Positions 35,866-45,800 of a DNA stretch of 64,000 nt are shown here, piece by piece. The DNA comes from JABDMH01 sp050298535 (GTDB lineage Bacteria; Bacteroidota; Bacteroidia; Chitinophagales; Saprospiraceae), in NCBI GenBank assembly GCA_050298535.1, contig JBNKUI010000087.1:248001-312000 (forward strand), written 5' to 3'. Each line of letters opens with the position of its first letter. Position 1 is the first letter of the stretch. Below the pieces are notes generated by a model. It made no database searches, was not told the origin of the DNA, and worked only from the letters and a program-made list of their open reading frames with translations. Both the position numbers and the translations under genes were made by a program.

Positions 35866-36261
35866 ATGGGATCCTTATTCAGTAAAATAGTTCAAGGGGA
35901 GATACCTTGTCATAAGGTTGCAGAAGACGACCGGTTTTTGGCATTTTTGGATATTAATCCATTGGCAGAGGGACACACCTTGGTCATACCCAAAAAGGAG
36001 GTTGACTATATTTTTGACCTGGAAGATTCATTACTTACAGACTTGCTGTTGTTTGCCAAAAAGGTCGCTAAAGGAATCGAAAACGTTGTCTCCTGCCAGA
36101 GGATTGGGATGACAGTAATTGGATTGGAAGTGCCCCATGTGCACATACATCTGATACCCATTAATAGCATAAATGATATGAACTTTTCCAATCCGAGGGT
36201 GACATTGACCAAAGAAGAAATGGTGACCTTAGCGGACTCAATAGCAAGCAATCTAGATTAG
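35866..36261 (+). CDS. HIT family protein (nucleotide hydrolase)
   Basis: The 131-aa protein begins MGSLFSKIVQGEIPCHKVAED and contains the histidine triad HVHIHLIPI, with the central histidine as nucleophile. HIT proteins of this type hydrolyse nucleoside phosphoramidates or dinucleotides. The start ATG at 35866 fits the family's N-terminus; a longer frame from 35836 would overlap greA. It forms a greA-HIT pair commonly seen in Bacteroidota. Confidence 0.93.
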   Translation: MGSLFSKIVQGEIPCHKVAEDDRFLAFLDINPLAEGHTLVIPKKEVDYIFDLEDSLLTDLLLFAKKVAKGIENVVSCQRIGMTVIGLEVPHVHIHLIPINSINDMNFSNPRVTLTKEEMVTLADSIASNLD

Positions 36262-36316
36262 GTGTATCGTGCTTAGCATTTTATATCTTTAATACAAATT
36301 AGACTTTTAGATAAGA

Positions 36317-37066
36317 ATGACTATTTATCAATCCATCTTGAGGGCAAATACTGAACGCGAAAAAAAGTTTGCACTCTTGATAGATCCTGATAAATTTCAA
36401 TTGCACCGTGTTGATGAACTAGTGGCTCTCGCTGTGCAGGCTAGAGTGGATTACTTTCTGGTCGGTGGGAGTCTCATTGTCAATAATATCCTGGATGCTT
36501 GCTTGAACGAAATCAAGAAACGCTGTGACATACCTTTAATACTCTTTCCTGGGGATTCTTATCAGTTGAGTTATCGTGCAGATGGGATCCTCTACCTATC
36601 GCTGATTTCAGGTCGCAACGCTGAACTTTTAATTGGAAAACACGTGATATCCGCCCCTTATCTAAAAGTAAGTCCCTTGGAAGTAATCTCTTGCGGCTAT
36701 ATGCTTATTGACGGAGGAGTTCCCACCACAGTTTCGTACATGAGTAATACGCAGCCCATTCCTCATGATAAAGAAGATATTGCAGTTTGCACAGCTATTG
36801 CCGGTGAAATGCTGGGGCTAAAGATGATATATCTGGATGCAGGAAGTGGTGCACGGAAGACGGTATCTGACTCGATGATAGAGGCGGTCCGGGGGGCTAT
36901 CGATATTCCTTTGATCGTGGGCGGTGGTATAACCACACCAGAAAAAGCTCAAAATAAGGTGAAAGCAGGGGCAGATATCATTGTGGTAGGAAACGCGATT
37001 GAAAAAGATTCCGCGCTAATTCTAGAAATTGCTGATGCCATACATACTGTCTCACCCGTTGTATAA
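36317..37066 (+). CDS. Geranylgeranylglyceryl phosphate synthase family protein (group II)
   Basis: The 249-aa TIM-barrel protein has ALLIDPDKF, VDYFLVGGSLI, FPGDSYQLSYRADGILYLSLISGRN, IYLDAGSGA and the phosphate-binding IVGGGITTPEKA and ADIIVVGNAIEK. These match PcrB/GGGP synthase, which joins sn-glycerol-1-phosphate to a long polyprenyl diphosphate through an ether bond. The Bacteroidota enzymes (group II) make geranylgeranylglyceryl phosphate, a reaction otherwise known from archaeal lipid synthesis; its use in these bacteria is not settled. Confidence 0.92.
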   Translation: MTIYQSILRANTEREKKFALLIDPDKFQLHRVDELVALAVQARVDYFLVGGSLIVNNILDACLNEIKKRCDIPLILFPGDSYQLSYRADGILYLSLISGRNAELLIGKHVISAPYLKVSPLEVISCGYMLIDGGVPTTVSYMSNTQPIPHDKEDIAVCTAIAGEMLGLKMIYLDAGSGARKTVSDSMIEAVRGAIDIPLIVGGGITTPEKAQNKVKAGADIIVVGNAIEKDSALILEIADAIHTVSPVV

Positions 37067-39815
37067 ATATGTTAAGTGTTTGTTTGCATTCGTATTCGGA
37101 CTGCTACTTACGGTTGATACCCTTGCTCAGTCATTCGGTGGCTTTTCTCCATCACTAAAATGGTTTGAGATCAATACAGATACCGTTAGGGTTATTTATC
37201 CCAAAGGTCAGGAACAGCAAGCACAGAGACTTGTGAATGCAGTTCATTATCTCAAAAAAAACGATACTGAAAACGTAGGAGATAAGGCCTTCAAAATTGA
37301 TATCGTACTGAATAATCAGACGACCGTCACGAATGGTTCGGTGGGTATTGCACCATGGAAATCGCACTTTGTCACAACACCCTTACAAAACAGCTTTACG
37401 CTTTCGGCACTTCCCTGGATGGATTTGTTGGCAGTGCATGAGTACCGTCATGTGATACAATTATCAACCGCAAGAAGAGGACTTAGTAAGCTGCTCTACA
37501 CCTTTTTCGGGCAGGAAAGCTGGTCAGGTGCCGCAAACCTGGCTGTTCCGGATTGGTTTCTTGAAGGGGATGCCGTATGGGCTGAAACATCCTTGTCGAC
37601 CCAAGGAAGGGGTAGAATTCCATCGTTTCTAAGAGCGTATCGAGCCTTAAGTATTGAGGATATACCGACATGGAATTATACACAGGTTCGAAATGGATCT
37701 ATCAAACACTTTATTCCCAATGAATATCCTTTGGGATACATGATGACAGCCTACGGTTATGAGAACTATGGAGATACCTTTTGGAAAAGTATCTTGCAGG
37801 ATGCTGCTTCCTATCGCGGTATTTTTTACCCCTTTTCGAAGGCACTCGAGGCCAAGACAGGTTTGTCCACGAGGGCGTTTTACGACAAGGTAATAGACGA
37901 AAAGAGGAGGCACTGGAAAAGTCAGCAAGGGGAAATCCTGCCAACCCCTATAGTGCAGCCTACCCGTGAGATCAAAACCTTTACGCATTTTCAGTACCCC
38001 TATGTCGTCTCCGAAGGGGTTGACCTGATATATTATGTTCGCAGTTTTGAACAGACAGGATCCTTTCAACGCCTGAATATATCCACAGGTGAAGTTTCAA
38101 GAGTAGCAAATCGTGGCATCAGTATAGATGATTACTATGGATATAATGGAGGTTGGCTTACCTGGTCCGAGTATTCCGTTGATCCCAGGTGGTCAGAAAG
38201 GGACTATTCTGACATCGTGTTATTCAATATGGATACAAAAGCTAAGCTGAGAATCACACGTAAGAAGCGATACTTTTCTCCTTTTCCAACAACTGACGGC
38301 AGCAAAATAGTGGTGATTGATCAACCGTCTAACGCTATCTCTACACTTGTGCTTTTGGACCAGGAGGGTAATGAGCTGGAAAGAGCAGAGAATCCGGATA
38401 GATTCATTTTTACTTTTCCGCGTTTCTATGATAATGACCAATCCATTGTCGTAGCAGCCCGAAATCTTGAGGGCGAAATGGCGGTACTTAGCTATGATCT
38501 TGAGACCAAACAATTCGACATACTCGTACCCTTTTCTAACAACATCATTGGTGCCCCCACGGTGACAGATGGGGTCGTATACTACTCTTCTACTGGATTT
38601 GATCGGGAGCAAGTGGTAAGTGTGGACTTATCTAGCAATCAGCGTTACCGATTGACCGATGAACCTAACGGTGCTTTTGAACCGGTGATACGTGGAGATA
38701 CTATCTTTTACGTTTCATTCACGCCCCTCGGAAACAGAATCAAGTCCCGGCCTATAGATCGCTCAGCAGCCGAATCCTTGGAAGTAGTGCCCACAATTCA
38801 ATACCAGAGAAATATTTTCAATGAGTTTCCAGATAGGACCTTTGCGAGTGAAAAGTACAAGCCGCTATTGCACAGCATAAATTTCCATACCTGGGGGTTT
38901 GATTATGATGATCCTGTCATCAGTTTAAGAGCCCTCTCAACCAATGTTCTCAACAATATTGAGTTGTCTGCCGGAGTCAATTATAATTATGACCGGGATG
39001 TATATCAGCCGTTTGGTCGGTTGCGTGTTTCGGCACTATATCCAGACGTGAGCCTAGGGATTTCAACAGCCAAACGTAGCGCCAACTTTGAGGGTGAGAC
39101 CAACACGTGGAGAGAATGGAATACAAATGCTAGTCTTAGCCTTCCACTGAACTATTCCAGGGGACTGTATAGAAGAACCTTTGTGCCAGAGGTGGGAATA
39201 CTAAATACTAGTCTGACAGGCGATCTTGATCTAAACTTCGTGTCTGCTTTCGGCTCCCTTACTTTCATACATGAACGCATCAAAGCCCGAAAAAATCTTT
39301 TCACCAGAAACGGGCAGTATTTAAGGGTTGGTATTACAGAGTCCATCGATGATTTTCAGGCCCGGGAATTAAATCTGCGAACAGGCCTCTCCCTGCCAGG
39401 AATAGGTATCAACCATAATACGGTGCTTCACGCTGACTACTTAAAAAACATTGAAGGAGCGGATTATAAGTTCTTAACCGGGTTACAACATAGAGGCTTG
39501 GGAGTCATCCCGGCTGACAAAGTATGGCGTCTATCGGCTAACTATCACTTTCCGGTTGTATACCCGGACTGGGGTTTCGCCGGACTTATCTATTTCTATC
39601 GTGTCAGGGCTAACCTTTTCTATGACTATAGTATGACCTCAGTTTATGAGGGGGGCATGAATAATTACCACACTTCCGGGGTGGAGTTGGTGTTTGACGT
39701 GAACCTGGTAAATAGTGTCGAGACCAATTTTGGGATTAGGTATTCATATGGGATAGACACGCCGGCTCCAGTGAATCAGTTTGAATTTTTCCTTCCCGTA
39801 TATCGATTTCAATGA
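37029..39815 (+). CDS. Surface protein: HEXXH peptidase-like domain, beta-propeller and C-terminal beta-barrel
   Basis: The 928-aa protein has a signal peptide (about 10-34), then a gluzincin-like domain with HEYRH (137-141) and a downstream DWFLEGDAVWAE (Glu179), which fits the third zinc ligand of a peptidase-MA-type enzyme. A WD40/PD40-like propeller (about 320-600) follows, and the C-terminal third has alternating strands ending in a hydrophobic VYRFQ, as in an outer-membrane barrel. This suggests a peptidase or binding domain on an outer-membrane anchor; activity is inference. The start overlaps the GGGP synthase gene by 38 nt. rsgA follows with a 4-nt overlap. Confidence 0.78.
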   Translation: MLMPYILSHPLYKYVKCLFAFVFGLLLTVDTLAQSFGGFSPSLKWFEINTDTVRVIYPKGQEQQAQRLVNAVHYLKKNDTENVGDKAFKIDIVLNNQTTVTNGSVGIAPWKSHFVTTPLQNSFTLSALPWMDLLAVHEYRHVIQLSTARRGLSKLLYTFFGQESWSGAANLAVPDWFLEGDAVWAETSLSTQGRGRIPSFLRAYRALSIEDIPTWNYTQVRNGSIKHFIPNEYPLGYMMTAYGYENYGDTFWKSILQDAASYRGIFYPFSKALEAKTGLSTRAFYDKVIDEKRRHWKSQQGEILPTPIVQPTREIKTFTHFQYPYVVSEGVDLIYYVRSFEQTGSFQRLNISTGEVSRVANRGISIDDYYGYNGGWLTWSEYSVDPRWSERDYSDIVLFNMDTKAKLRITRKKRYFSPFPTTDGSKIVVIDQPSNAISTLVLLDQEGNELERAENPDRFIFTFPRFYDNDQSIVVAARNLEGEMAVLSYDLETKQFDILVPFSNNIIGAPTVTDGVVYYSSTGFDREQVVSVDLSSNQRYRLTDEPNGAFEPVIRGDTIFYVSFTPLGNRIKSRPIDRSAAESLEVVPTIQYQRNIFNEFPDRTFASEKYKPLLHSINFHTWGFDYDDPVISLRALSTNVLNNIELSAGVNYNYDRDVYQPFGRLRVSALYPDVSLGISTAKRSANFEGETNTWREWNTNASLSLPLNYSRGLYRRTFVPEVGILNTSLTGDLDLNFVSAFGSLTFIHERIKARKNLFTRNGQYLRVGITESIDDFQARELNLRTGLSLPGIGINHNTVLHADYLKNIEGADYKFLTGLQHRGLGVIPADKVWRLSANYHFPVVYPDWGFAGLIYFYRVRANLFYDYSMTSVYEGGMNNYHTSGVELVFDVNLVNSVETNFGIRYSYGIDTPAPVNQFEFFLPVYRFQ

Positions 39816-40762
39816 GTGAGCAGGCTATAGTCATCAGAAGTACGGGTAGTTGGTATACTATCAAAAGTATAAGTGGAGAAGTCTTTCAGGCAAGGATTCA
39901 GGGGAAATTTCGGTTGAATGGTATGTCCCTGACCAATCCTGTTGCTGTGGGGGATCGGGTACGATTTGAAGTAGAAGATACAGAAGAAAGAACAGCAATC
40001 ATTCGCGAGATAGAACCCAGACAGAACTACATAGTGCGCCAATCACCTCGAAAAAGGCATCAGTTACATCTCCTGGCTAGTAATATTGATCAGGCGATTT
40101 TGGTCATGACGATTGTGCAACCGATGTTAAAGCAGGGCGTGATAGATAGATTCTTGCTTATGACCGAACCACATGATATCCCGGTCACTATTGTATTTAA
40201 TAAATCAGATGTCTATGATGAGCGGAATCTGTATGCATTTGAGGTACTTGAGGAGATATATACCGATATCGGATATGGGGTCATTCTGGCTTCTTCGGTT
40301 TCAGGGAAAGGTATAGATGAGATCAACTCACTTTTACGTGAAAAAACCACATTAATCAGTGGGCAGAGTGGAGTGGGCAAATCAACATTGATCAATTCTC
40401 TGGCTCCTCATCTGGATCTCAAGACCACTGAGCTTTCAGAGTCTAGCGGGAAGGGTCAACACACGACTACCTTTGCACAGATGTATGAAATCCAAAATGG
40501 GTCAATCATTGATACACCCGGTTTTAAGTCTCTCTCTTTTAATAATCTTGAACCCATGGATGTCGCCCATAACTTTCGAGAATTTTTTGAAAAGTCAATG
40601 GACTGCAAATTTCCGGATTGTACACATCGAGATGAACCTAAGTGTGCGGTCAAACAGGCAATCGAAGAAGGAGAAATTAGCGAGCTTCGATATATCAACT
40701 ACATCCAGATTCTCGATGAAATTGAAGATCAAAACTATTGGGAGAGGCATAAACACATGTGA
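39812..40762 (+). CDS. rsgA: Ribosome small-subunit-dependent GTPase A
   Basis: RsgA checks and matures the 30S subunit. The 316-aa protein has the N-terminal OB fold, the circularly permuted GTPase with NKSD (G4) before GQSGVGKSTLIN (G1) and DTPG (G3), and the C-terminal zinc finger CKFPDCTHRDEPKC. All expected motifs are present. The ATG overlaps the preceding stop (ATGA). Confidence 0.96.
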   Translation: MSEQAIVIRSTGSWYTIKSISGEVFQARIQGKFRLNGMSLTNPVAVGDRVRFEVEDTEERTAIIREIEPRQNYIVRQSPRKRHQLHLLASNIDQAILVMTIVQPMLKQGVIDRFLLMTEPHDIPVTIVFNKSDVYDERNLYAFEVLEEIYTDIGYGVILASSVSGKGIDEINSLLREKTTLISGQSGVGKSTLINSLAPHLDLKTTELSESSGKGQHTTTFAQMYEIQNGSIIDTPGFKSLSFNNLEPMDVAHNFREFFEKSMDCKFPDCTHRDEPKCAVKQAIEEGEISELRYINYIQILDEIEDQNYWERHKHM

Positions 40763-40843
40763 TGAAAAAATACAATGTGTCTATCAAGTTGCTATCTTTA
40801 TGAAGATGTAATTCTTTCTCCCAGTCCTAATTCAGAAATAAAG

Positions 40844-41353
40844 ATGACCTTACAGGAGTTTTTTGATCTACTGGCATTAAATCCTGAGATCATAATATTT
40901 TTCTTCATCGCATGTCCCCTGACCGCGTTGCTCGCCAGCTGGTTAGGTAAAGGAGAAGGCCATCTCACCCCTTGGAAGTATATGTACTCTGTTCTGGTAT
41001 ATCTAATATGCATTCCCGGCATATTTGCTGTTACTCTAAACGTTTACCTGTTCCTGTTTGAACGACAGAGCATATTTGAGGCAGATATGTGGACTCAGAT
41101 TCTTCCTATCATTTCGATGATTGGTACGTTACTCCTGATAAGGAAGAATGTGTCTTTTGACCAGATTCCTGGTTTTGGAAAGCTAGGTGGTCTACTGTGG
41201 ATGATCGGAGGGCTATTGGTACTTATGTGGATCATTGATCGAACGCACATAATTGCCATAACCATTATTCCATTTTATCAGGTGCTCCTGGCATTTGTGA
41301 TTCTTCTCGGGATCGTAGTCTTTGGATGGTGGAAAATGACATCTAGAGTGTAA
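40844..41353 (+). CDS. Small integral membrane protein, unknown function
   Basis: The 169-aa product from the ATG at 40844 has about five membrane segments (for example PEIIIFFFIACPLTALLASWL and YMYSVLVYLICIPGIFAVTL). A GKGEGHLTPWKY loop between segments one and two looks family-specific. No named family is recognised. An in-frame extension to 40775 has no signal-like or conserved features and is left out. Confidence 0.75.
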   Translation: MTLQEFFDLLALNPEIIIFFFIACPLTALLASWLGKGEGHLTPWKYMYSVLVYLICIPGIFAVTLNVYLFLFERQSIFEADMWTQILPIISMIGTLLLIRKNVSFDQIPGFGKLGGLLWMIGGLLVLMWIIDRTHIIAITIIPFYQVLLAFVILLGIVVFGWWKMTSRV

Positions 41354-41529
41354 GGATCTCGTCATAGTTGAATCTTAGTTCAGAAAAATGGAGACAGTTT
41401 ATGGAATCGCAGAAATCATGTAATCTTTATTTTACGGATATCTTGTTGTGAGAGCATTAAGTACAACAGAATCTCTTTCAATTATTTCTTATATTAACAG
41501 TGTAACATAGTGACGAGAAAGAGCTATGG

Positions 41530-42888
41530 TTGTTAAATAAAAGAAGCAGCAAAAAGGTAGATCATGTAAAGATAATTTATCAAAAATTGCAGTTTTCACC
41601 ACAATACAACCCTATTACCGATCGAATCAAGGTCATCACCAAGCACTGGACCACCTTTGCCAAAGATCCTGATGCCAGAATCTGTCGCTGGAAAGTTGAA
41701 TCGGATGAAGTCCGGATGATCGAAGCCTTCATCAAACGAGAAAGTGCCAACGAAGCAGAAACAGATGATTACTTTCTTTCCTTCCGTCCACCCTTTGATC
41801 ATTACGACGACTATGCCATTCTACTAAATGCAGTAATTCAGGAAGAGATTGAAGTACTGCAAAAGCAATTTAACGAAGAGGTCTTTAAGACGCCTGCTTC
41901 GAATTCGACAGGCTTCAAAATCAAAAACGCACCATCTTACTTCCTGAATCAGTTATCTGATCTTCGCACAGGGTTCTTAGACTTCCCCGGGCATCTTGTA
42001 GCGGTTTTGTTACCAGGTGAAATTGCAGATACAAAGGGTTATTTGAAATGGTTGGAGCAGGTTATTAAAAATGAAATTCCCGATAATGTTCGATTCTTAG
42101 TGATCGACTTAGATACAGCACCGTTTTATCAAGCGCTTGCTGAGAAATATCCCAGGCTGATTCATACCATTGAGCCTAATCTAGACATGGATGGGGCGAT
42201 GAAGGAGTTGGCTTCCGCTGGGGATCCACGTGATCCGGGTGTTAAATTCAGGAAACTACTGGTCGAGATGAGTCAACATGCGGCTAAAGGGAGGATCAAG
42301 GAGATGGAGCGAACTGGAGAAGCCGCTATTGCAGTCGCAACACAACAGGGCTGGCAAGAACTGCAGACAAATACTTATTTCCTGATGGCTTCCGGATACT
42401 TGCGAACGGGAGATAAGGAAAAATCCATTGCGACATATGATAAGGCGGCGCTGATAGCTGCTACAGGTTGGCAGGATGGTGATGACCTGTGCGCAAAACT
42501 TTTGGTGCAGATCCTTTTATGCAAAGGGAGCGTATTCTTTGGAGAAAAGGACTACGAGATGGCTCGTGAAATTTATACAAATGCGATCGCTCCGGCCGAC
42601 GATGTAAAATTTCATATGGGTCATCTGGAAGCTAGGCGGATGATTGCTACTTGCTATGATTTTGAAAATGAGAAAAAAGAAGCATGGAAGACGTATATGG
42701 AGGCACTGGATATCGGAGAGCATATCGATGCAGAATTTCGGTCATCCAGCACACTACCATATGTAGGGGCAGCTTTGGTCAGAATAGCGGATGATGATGG
42801 CAAAGACAAAGTCGTCAAAGAGATTGAAGAGAAGATGGAAGAATTGTGTGGTGCGGATTGGAAAAAGAAAGTGAGAAAAGGTGTATAG
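41530..42888 (+). CDS. TPR-containing protein upstream of the Rhs effector, possible adaptor
   Basis: The 452-aa soluble protein has an alpha/beta N-terminal half (strands such as LVAVLLPGEI and VRFLVIDLDTAPF) and a C-terminal half of TPR-like helices (about 240-430, with ANTYFLMASGYLRTGDKEKSIATYDKAALIA-like units). Its stop codon is directly followed by the GTG of the PAAR-Rhs gene with no gap, so the two are translationally coupled. Effector-specific adaptors or chaperones (Tap, Eag, PRK types) occupy this place in other T6SS loci; here that role is inference. The start is a TTG at 41530 after a 176-bp gap. Confidence 0.7.
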   Translation: MLNKRSSKKVDHVKIIYQKLQFSPQYNPITDRIKVITKHWTTFAKDPDARICRWKVESDEVRMIEAFIKRESANEAETDDYFLSFRPPFDHYDDYAILLNAVIQEEIEVLQKQFNEEVFKTPASNSTGFKIKNAPSYFLNQLSDLRTGFLDFPGHLVAVLLPGEIADTKGYLKWLEQVIKNEIPDNVRFLVIDLDTAPFYQALAEKYPRLIHTIEPNLDMDGAMKELASAGDPRDPGVKFRKLLVEMSQHAAKGRIKEMERTGEAAIAVATQQGWQELQTNTYFLMASGYLRTGDKEKSIATYDKAALIAATGWQDGDDLCAKLLVQILLCKGSVFFGEKDYEMAREIYTNAIAPADDVKFHMGHLEARRMIATCYDFENEKKEAWKTYMEALDIGEHIDAEFRSSSTLPYVGAALVRIADDDGKDKVVKEIEEKMEELCGADWKKKVRKGV

Positions 42889-45800
42889 GTGAGTGCTGTA
42901 AAACATATGGATCCCGTGATGGGAGTGGACATTCACATTGTGATGGTCCCGACGCCTGGGGGCCCTGTGCCCGTACCCATTCCCCATCCATTTGTGGGAA
43001 TGGTTTTTGACCCGATGGATTGGATTCCAATCACCATCATGATTCCGAAATTTGCGGCCGATGCACTGGCCAAAATGGAGGAACTTAAGGAATCTGCTGT
43101 GGAGGCGACCGGATTTGACATGGGAGGTCAGGAGCAGTTTACGGAACAAAGTGAGGCTCCTCCGCCGGCTGATGACGCATCTGCCCAGACATCGGATAGT
43201 GAAGCACCTCCATCTGAACCTGAAGAAGCCGAGGAAAATCCGGAAGGAAACCTCATGTTGGGTCCTTCAGGTCCGGGCTGGGTTCCCTTACCTCTGAATG
43301 CATCGGTTTGGGTGAATAGCATTCCCCGGGGGCATGCCACCACCAATGGATTTGGAGCGCCACATGTGCCGATCGGAGGACCTATGTTTCAAAGGGCTCC
43401 CGTCATGACGCAAAAAAGCACCTGTGAATTGTTGCTGGGCAGTAAGACGGTGATTGCTGAAACTTCTCCTTTCACTTTCACTGGGCTTCCAACGCTAAGC
43501 TGCTCCTGTGTGGGCTCACCTGCACCTGCTGACCCCAAGGGTGAGATCGAACCAGGCCTCTATCTTCCGACCTCTGTTGTATTAGCTATACCAGCCGGCC
43601 GCCCCGTGCTCGTGGGAGGACCTCCTGTGCCCAACTATATGGCAATCCTTGGCAAGGGCTTTGGGGCCATGCGAAAACTCCAACGGGGCAGCAAGAAGAT
43701 GAAGGCGCTCTCGAAAAAACTGAATGAGAAGATCGCCAGTAAATTTAAAAGTAAGATTGCCCGAAATCTGGCTAGTAAGGCCATATGCATGCTTACAGGA
43801 CATCCCGTCGATGTGGCCACAGGGAAAGTGCTCACAGATCTGGTAGACTTTGAGTTGCCGGGTCCCATTCCACTGATCTGGGAACGCACCTGGTATTCTA
43901 CTTCTGAGGCTGAAACAGCATTAGGTCATGGCTGGCATCACAGTTACGATTTGGCATTAGCTTTTGATGAAAAAGAAGAGGTAGTAGGATTGCGCATGAG
44001 TGATGGTCGAATCATCGGATGCCCATTGCTAAATGTAGGAGAAGAGCATCTGAACCCGCAGGAAAGGTTACGATTTTTTCGAGGCGAAAATGGGTACAAG
44101 GTCTTTAATCTTGATGAGCAAGTCACCTACTTTTTTAGTAGGCAATCCTATCAGGACCTTTTTCCCCTTATAAGGATTGAAGATCGATCCGGGCATTCCA
44201 TTCAATTTTCCCATGATCCACGCGGTTTCTTACACGAAATTGTGGATAGCGCAGAGAGAAGATTGCGCGTCGTCACGGATGAGTCCGGAAGAATCCTGCA
44301 GATCAAAGCTCCACATCCAAAGTATCCCGAGAAGCAGTTTGATATCGTATCCTATACCTATAATACCCAAGGAAATCTGATATCTTCAAGTGATGCCATG
44401 GGGTTTCAATACACCTATCGGTATCAAAAACATTTACTGGTCCAGGAGACCAGTCCAACAGGTCTCAGTTTCTACTTTGAATATGATGGTCTGGATCATA
44501 ATGCCTGGTGCCTGCACACATGGGGGGATGGAGGTATCTATGATCATAAATTGACCTATTTTAAAGAGGAGCAGTATACGATCGTCGAAAACTCTTTGGG
44601 CCACGAATCCACACATTTTTGGAATGACCAGGGCGTGGTCTACAGAAGTATTGATCCCCTGGGAAATGCATCATCAAAACGCTATGATGATTTCTGTAAT
44701 ATCATTTCGGAAACGGATGAATTGGGCAGGGTCACAACACACACCTATGATGAAGAAAGCAATCGTACCGGAACGACTTTTCCGGATATGTCTGCCATTG
44801 AAATGGTCTATGAGGGAGGTCTCCTTGTTGGTGCTACAGATCAAGTGGGAGGTAATTGGTCCTGGCAATATGATGAGCAGGGTCAGCTGACTGTGCGAAC
44901 AAACCCATTGGGACATGAGACACGATATGCATACCAAAATGGTATGTTGAAGACAGTGCTTGATCCGGCCGGTGGAGTCACGACACTTGCCTATGATGCA
45001 CAATTTAACCTGATCAAACTGACCACCCCGGACTTGAATGTCAGTAAATGGGAGTATGACTACCTGGGACGTTGCATTGCTTCTATCGATCCCAGGGGCA
45101 ACTACCAAAGACGAAAATTCAATCTAAATGGATGGGTCCGGCAGGTCAATGAACCAGATGGAAATATTCGATACCTGGAGTTTGATCAGGAAGGGAATGT
45201 CACCCGGGTTCGAGACAAGCAATATAATGTAGGATTTGAATATGCCGGCATGGGTCGACTTAAAGTGAGAACGCAGGCGGGCACACGTGTAGAGTTCCAA
45301 TATAATACGGAAGAAGATCTGATCGGTATCATTAATGAGCACGGTTATGCCTATCGGTTTGAGTTGGATGCAAATGGTGAGGTCATGGTTGAAAGTGGCT
45401 TTGATGGAATCACACGAAAGTACACTAGAGATGCAGCCAGCCGGGTTAGTAAAGTGGATCGGCCAGGAAAACTGTCGACAAACTACCAATATGACGAACT
45501 GGACCGGGTCAAAGAAGTGCTTCATTCTGATGGTTTGAAGGAAAGCTATTTGTACCGATCCGATGGAGAGCTCTTGGAAGCATCCAACAGGCACATTCGT
45601 GTCCAGTTTGAGCGGGACGCTCTTGGTCAGGTCATAAAAGAGACATCCGGCCCTTTTGAAATTTCATCAGCTTACGATGTGTTAGGAAACCGGATACAGG
45701 TATCGTCATCTCTGGGTGCCGATGTCACGATTGATAGAAACAATATGGGCGATGTCATGAGGGTCACGTCACATACAGAGGATCGACCCTGGGAAGCCAG

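Noticed and set aside
45124..45594. 156-codon - strand frame inside the Rhs gene
   Set aside because: It is an antisense shadow of YD repeats; no start context or homology.
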